From positions 1-10,054 of the forward strand of contig JALWZX010000073.1 in the NCBI GenBank assembly GCA_027002375.1: a stretch of DNA of 10,054 bases, given 5' to 3'. The stretch is from a candidate division WWE3 bacterium (GTDB taxonomy: Bacteria; Patescibacteriota; WWE3; 2-01-FULL-39-13). Within the stretch, counting starts at the first letter, position 1. Each line of letters begins with the position of its first letter. The notes under the pieces are model-generated. The model saw only the letters and a list, made by a program, of their open reading frames with translations. It was not told where the DNA came from and ran no database searches. Shown piece by piece: positions 8,001 through 10,054 of this stretch. Both the position numbers and the translations under genes were made by a program.

Positions 8001-8302
8001 CATTACTTATTGTTACAGTTTTATTGGCAGTTTCGACATATAAAACTGTTAAAAATACATTTATTGTTGATACAGTAAAGGGAATCGTGAGAACTGAATT
8101 AGAAAGTAATGACACAAAAATCGGAGAACTAAATATTACCAACGGAAAAGATGTTATAGACATAAATGTTCAAGTTGTTTTTCTTGGTGATGAATTTGAT
8201 GAAAACAAAATAAAAGATTTAAAGCAGAAATTAGAAAATAGCTCTAAGAAAAATGTAAACTTGAACTTAAACGTTGTTAAGGGTTTTGTTATTACGAACT
8301 AG
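5036..8302 (+). CDS. Fusion: APC-like permease, two USP-like domains, DUF389
   Basis: This 1088-residue membrane protein has four parts. Residues 1 to about 450 contain some 12 hydrophobic segments arranged like amino acid/polyamine/organocation (APC) permeases; no substrate motif is clear. At about 463-580 and 605-735 lie two alpha/beta domains resembling universal stress proteins (MFNVLVIYNS..., KNILLLTNEF...). The first keeps LVLGEF but lacks the G-x2-G-x9-G-[ST] ATP motif, so nucleotide binding is doubtful. From about 789 comes DUF389, identified by VGLIQNSVAVIIGAML at 807-822 then VAPLMSP, and by LPGVAIAAALVPPLAVVG at 913-930. It has about six helices and ends in a soluble tail of roughly 90 residues. 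Permease-USP fusions and free-standing DUF389 proteins are known; I do not recall this whole combination as a described system. A transporter or channel gated by its cytoplasmic domains is a reasonable inference. ATG5042 is an alternative start; 5036 fits the promoter better. Confidence 0.85.
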   Translation: MRMSGPLSKYLNSTFSIIIVGTAFVASLSTIILLNDYRKIIPVDLKNAFSFVALFIIPFVLVYIEITASQNRSRGLLEVISSFKVKLITYLASIAILLGYIVLLIVFAYEITVLLQTGIGLFFDFSLNNKLLTFFVIIILFLAYFFGQKYIKRQTKLYLLTLLGLIIVTVGFVLIISNVRLQNSVFVESVKHISQYRVPTYLSIITKTFALLWVIDIVSIRWKSFSSFKSRFYRTSWPIILLMLMLTWVFGYIFSASLSSLYIIFRIDRLIFETIYQSIYGSIVVYLDIIYLLGSLIVVATSLYVVLDTAMINLRKIMNNSATFFIYDNISVSGKKISKNNYSFIIMFCLVLFLFLVTNFDIALSMSAISFLSLTAIAMIPLLLSKSSLNTNRWFRLPIYPIIQIVVLVMAISLPLNLDVMAITITFLWFLLWFTFYLYSLRKHRIKRMITQSVSSLSIDDNMFNVLVIYNSNKNNVKDLLTLASDIARSENGRVVLLGVEKRLPTLNGSDMKKRSKALKSILDGELKSFINENEKNLISTIVVNGETVEEGVQMVVNDYDIDLVLGEFPNKHAEHILEEEESFLDGYITEDVYMVSGHYDVWDRKNILLLTNEFSNLDMIEKTLSRLVNSTSHANVVVWYVRDNSEIDDNALSTIKDTYQVIFNDLKSLHNEINVEFKFLHLREVDSNLKKYFREDNKRSQKNDPKQYPICIFDISDQNIFDDELSLSRRIFEKLVEFNDVTKIITSKQENASVYMLKSFWLNLIKPLPKASNTQKEVVRKRMLKNSRPSVDFYVMITLSSVIATVGLIQNSVAVIIGAMLVAPLMSPILASSLNLVIGDIKHLFISINSTIKGAIIAVMVAFLLAYLIPGRSLTTEILSRTQPSILDLTVAVASGLAAVYAIVKKENAAALPGVAIAAALVPPLAVVGIGLGDGYFNVAFGATLLFLTNLIAITFFGAIMFMALGFNAKNNNDKKTVKKGVQFSVVALLIVTVLLAVSTYKTVKNTFIVDTVKGIVRTELESNDTKIGELNITNGKDVIDINVQVVFLGDEFDENKIKDLKQKLENSSKKNVNLNLNVVKGFVITN

Positions 8303-8311
8303 TTTAGTGAT

Positions 8312-8329
8312 AATAGATTTTTCTATTTT
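8312..8329 (+). terminator. Weak A/T hairpin after the fusion gene
   Basis: AATAGA (8312-8317) pairs with TCTATT (8322-8327) around TTTT, with two more T's following. It starts ten bases after the TAG stop. The stem is almost all A/T, so termination strength is doubtful, but it is the best candidate between this gene and the opposing tRNA. Confidence 0.3.
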
Positions 8330-8422
8330 GTGTTGGTAGCCATTTGGTCACAGTTGTTAAACGTTGCTCGAAAATTTTTTGAGTCGACATCTTCCCTCTC
8401 CAGCAATCGGGAAAGTTGCATT

Positions 8423-8499
8423 TGGTCGGGGTGGCCGGACTCGAACCGGCGACCTCTACGTCCCGAACATAGCGCGCTAGCCAACTGCGCCACACCCCG
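8423..8499 (-). tRNA. tRNA-Pro (anticodon CGG), CCA encoded
   Basis: The complement folds as a full cloverleaf. The acceptor arms are CGGGGTG and CACCCCG, the D stem is GCGC/GCGC, the anticodon stem is CTATG/CGTAG with one G-T pair, and the T stem is GCCGG/CCGGC with loop TTCGAGT. The seven-base anticodon loop TTCGGGA gives anticodon CGG (8463-8465), which reads CCG, with the G37 typical of proline tRNAs. The first base C and discriminator A (8426) are also typical of bacterial tRNA-Pro. The CCA end is encoded (8423-8425). The gene runs against its neighbours on both sides. Open frames across this segment on either strand are shadows of the tRNA. Confidence 0.96.
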
Positions 8500-8520
8500 A
8501 AATACTTTTTCTATGTTCTT

Positions 8521-8527
8521 AATATAT
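8521..8527 (-). promoter_or_regulatory. Candidate -10 region of tRNA-Pro
   Basis: On the minus strand, TATATT lies about 22 bases before the mature tRNA 5' end and is preceded by TGTGT, which could serve as an extended -10. A poor -35 candidate (GTGAAC) lies about 20 bases further upstream. Position is the main support. Confidence 0.35.
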
Positions 8528-8573
8528 AACACACTATTACTTTTAGTTCACTTGTTTTTAAAGGCTTATAAGC

Positions 8574-8603
8574 TTGCATAACCGATATGTATTATGATAG
8601 ATT
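8574..8603 (+). promoter_or_regulatory. Promoter of the Cys-rich protein gene
   Basis: TTGCAT (8574-8579), an 18-base spacer and TAGATT (8598-8603) form a weak sigma-70-like promoter, with TG at 8595-8596 giving the extended form TGATAGATT. It ends seven bases before ATG8611, so the mRNA would be leaderless and the in-frame ATG at 8587 would lie upstream of the transcript. Confidence 0.45.
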
Positions 8604-8610
8604 ATGTGTA

Positions 8611-9948
8611 ATGTCTATCATCTATTATTTAAAGCGCACAAAAAAATTTATATACGATATTGGTTTAGGTAAATTTATTGGTATTAGTGTTTTGATAGTG
8701 TTCTTAGGGGCGGTTGTGTTTGCATCTCTTCATCAAGTCAACACAATGCAACATGCAAGTAAAGCTAGAATTGTAGAAAATGGTACTTTTACAGAAGGTT
8801 TTACGCCTGTGAATATTCCGCTAGATAACTCAAACGCTTCGTGCCCAGAAGCAACGCCAGAATTACAAGCAAAAGTAGAAGAATTAGTACCTGAAGAGTA
8901 TATGTCTTTTGTTAATTTTGATTCTGATGCAAGAAAGAAACCAGCTAGTGACGATACTGAGGGCTTTGGTAAAGGTGATTTCCGTGGATTAAATAAAGAT
9001 GATTCTGATGGTATACAGACTGCCATAGAAAATGCTTCATATGTTTGTAAATCTGGTACTATAGCATCTGGATGGAAAAGATATTCGCAAGATGATTCTG
9101 TATTTCAATGGTTCTTGAGCGGTAGTGGATTTCAAGTTGTCTTTACATCTGGCAAAGGCGTGGGAATTCAGCAAGAAAATCTAAGTTTAGACGTTGGCAA
9201 GACCTACCAAATCTCAACTATTGCAGAGGGTGATGTTGATGGTGCTATTGTTTTATTACGTGACCCATCAAACGATAAAGTTGTTGAGTTCCCTTTGAAC
9301 TCGATAAACGAATTTGTAGTTGAACAAGGATTTATTCCAACTAACATAATGATATTTTCGAGTAAGCCAAATGTAGCATTTAAAGTAACTAATGTTTCTA
9401 TTGTAGATTATACTGATTATGCTGACGATAATTCTACTGACGGTGATGACGAATCAGATATCGATGATGAAAACGGTGAAATTCCCCCAATAAATGAAGA
9501 TTTAATTAACACAAAAGATTGTGTAGTAGGCGGCGCCTGTGGGGAATCTTGCGTACCATTAGGAACACACCCAGTTCAAAAACCGTGTGATGAAAAAACG
9601 AATAAGATTGCTCAATGTATTCAAGACTCAGGTGCAGTATGCGGAAAGCAGGACGGTGGATCATGTGGATGGATTCCATCAAATGTTTATGACATTTGCG
9701 AAAAAACCGTTGAAAATGATGATTTAGGTGTAACTCCGAATGATGTATCATGTATTGTTACAGGGTGTAATGGTGAGATTTGTACCGAAGAAGGTAATGT
9801 TGTGAGTACTGTATGTGTTTACAAGCCTGAATTTGAATGCTTGAAACAAGCAAAGTGTGAGCAACAGCCAAATACTAATCGTTGTGGTTGGACTAAAACC
9901 TCAAACTATTATTCTTGCATGAAAGATATTAGAGTTGTTGCGAAATAA
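8611..9948 (+). CDS. Membrane-anchored outer protein with two eight-cysteine modules
   Basis: The protein has 445 residues counted from ATG8611. A short basic N-terminus (LKRTKK) and one hydrophobic helix (about 22-40) make an uncleaved anchor or signal sequence with the rest outside the cell. Residues from about 145 to 265 look like a beta-sandwich (GW...FQWFLSGSGFQVVF...NVSIVD), perhaps carbohydrate-binding-module-like, with low certainty. An Asp/Glu-rich linker follows (about 264-297). The C-terminus has two modules of eight cysteines each (C304-C363 and C381-C436), both ending CGW-x9-C. The second strongly resembles the eight-cysteine-cluster domain of exported bacterial proteins (C-x4-C-x4-C...CGWTKT...C). 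Two more cysteines are C78 and C146, so the outer part has 18, an even number that suits full disulfide pairing. The VKOR gene upstream could supply these bonds. An ATG at 8587 would add eight residues, but it lies upstream of the predicted transcription start. Confidence 0.82.
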   Translation: MSIIYYLKRTKKFIYDIGLGKFIGISVLIVFLGAVVFASLHQVNTMQHASKARIVENGTFTEGFTPVNIPLDNSNASCPEATPELQAKVEELVPEEYMSFVNFDSDARKKPASDDTEGFGKGDFRGLNKDDSDGIQTAIENASYVCKSGTIASGWKRYSQDDSVFQWFLSGSGFQVVFTSGKGVGIQQENLSLDVGKTYQISTIAEGDVDGAIVLLRDPSNDKVVEFPLNSINEFVVEQGFIPTNIMIFSSKPNVAFKVTNVSIVDYTDYADDNSTDGDDESDIDDENGEIPPINEDLINTKDCVVGGACGESCVPLGTHPVQKPCDEKTNKIAQCIQDSGAVCGKQDGGSCGWIPSNVYDICEKTVENDDLGVTPNDVSCIVTGCNGEICTEEGNVVSTVCVYKPEFECLKQAKCEQQPNTNRCGWTKTSNYYSCMKDIRVVAK

Positions 9949-9980
9949 CAAAACATACCCCCACTGACACCTTCATATAC

Positions 9981-10054
9981 TCATTGCCTTGTAAAATTGT
10001 ATAGACTTGCTAGTACTTCCATCGGTTTGTGTGCCGTTGATAATCTATTTCTGT
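9981..10054 (-). CDS. Possible 3' end of a gene, perhaps a transposase (partial)
   Basis: On the minus strand one frame is open from the window edge to a TGA at 9981-9983 and encodes the 23 C-terminal residues of something larger. It contains NRLSTAHKPMEVLASLYNF. The HKPMEVL part recalls the end of DDE integrase-core transposases, where N-x-x-R-x-H...TPMEVL is common. The fragment is too short for a firm call; a frame of this length can occur by chance. If real, the gene converges on the Cys-rich gene, with only 32 bases between their stops. Confidence 0.25.
   Translation of the reverse strand, partial: RNRLSTAHKPMEVLASLYNFTRQ

Noticed and set aside
8304..8581. Open frames on both strands over the tRNA, with protein-like strings
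   Set aside because: They run through a complete tRNA-Pro cloverleaf. Their protein-like appearance is the well-known artefact of translating tRNA genes.
8587..8610. Upstream ATG8587 as start of the Cys-rich protein
   Set aside because: It lies upstream of the predicted transcription start. ATG8611 is correctly placed after TGATAGATT and gives a normal basic N-terminus before the helix.
27..9948. Alternative genetic code (UGA read as glycine or tryptophan)
   Set aside because: None of the seven convincing reading frames contains an internal TGA, while glycine uses GGN and tryptophan uses TGG throughout.

Overview
The window is AT-rich (about one third G+C by eye), gene-dense and bacterial, with compact intergenic spaces. 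Several small proteins and N-terminal extensions resemble nothing I can name with certainty. AT-rich coding, many lineage-specific membrane or surface proteins, a VKOR-type disulfide enzyme in place of DsbB, and a lack of clear Shine-Dalgarno sites suggest a Candidate Phyla Radiation (Patescibacteria) genome, perhaps of the Katanobacteria, Microgenomates or Dojkabacteria kind. That placement is inference. TGA is never used inside the seven convincing reading frames, so the UGA-as-glycine code of Gracilibacteria/Absconditabacteria is not seen.

Layout. (1) 27-3977, + strand: four closely spaced genes, probably one operon or an operon with internal promoters. They encode a small basic helical protein, a five-helix membrane protein, a very long Asn/Gln/Asp-rich single-pass membrane protein with a small outer domain, and a PfkB-family sugar/nucleoside kinase. 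(2) 3978-4390: a 413-base gene-free stretch. It holds a cluster of short hairpins with a shared core, a 22-bp-arm palindrome and a third G/C-armed hairpin. (3) 4391-4939: a VKOR-family disulfide-generating membrane enzyme. (4) 5036-8302: a 1088-residue protein that appears to join an amino-acid-permease-like membrane domain, two USP-like cytoplasmic domains and a DUF389 membrane domain. (5) 8423-8499, minus strand: tRNA-Pro(CGG) with an encoded CCA. (6) 8611-9948, +: a membrane-anchored outer protein with a beta-rich region, an acidic linker and two tandem eight-cysteine modules. (7) Right edge, minus strand: the possible 3' end of another gene, perhaps a transposase.

Two themes connect the region. 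First, VKOR would supply disulfides to exported proteins. The region encodes a protein with 18 outer-side cysteines and another whose only two cysteines lie 20 residues apart on the outer side. Second, each gene that appears to begin a transcript (27, 4391, 5036, 8611) has an extended -10-like TGnTAnnnT sequence ending 6 or 7 bases before its ATG. This predicts leaderless mRNAs. It also decides the start of the last gene in favour of 8611 over 8587.
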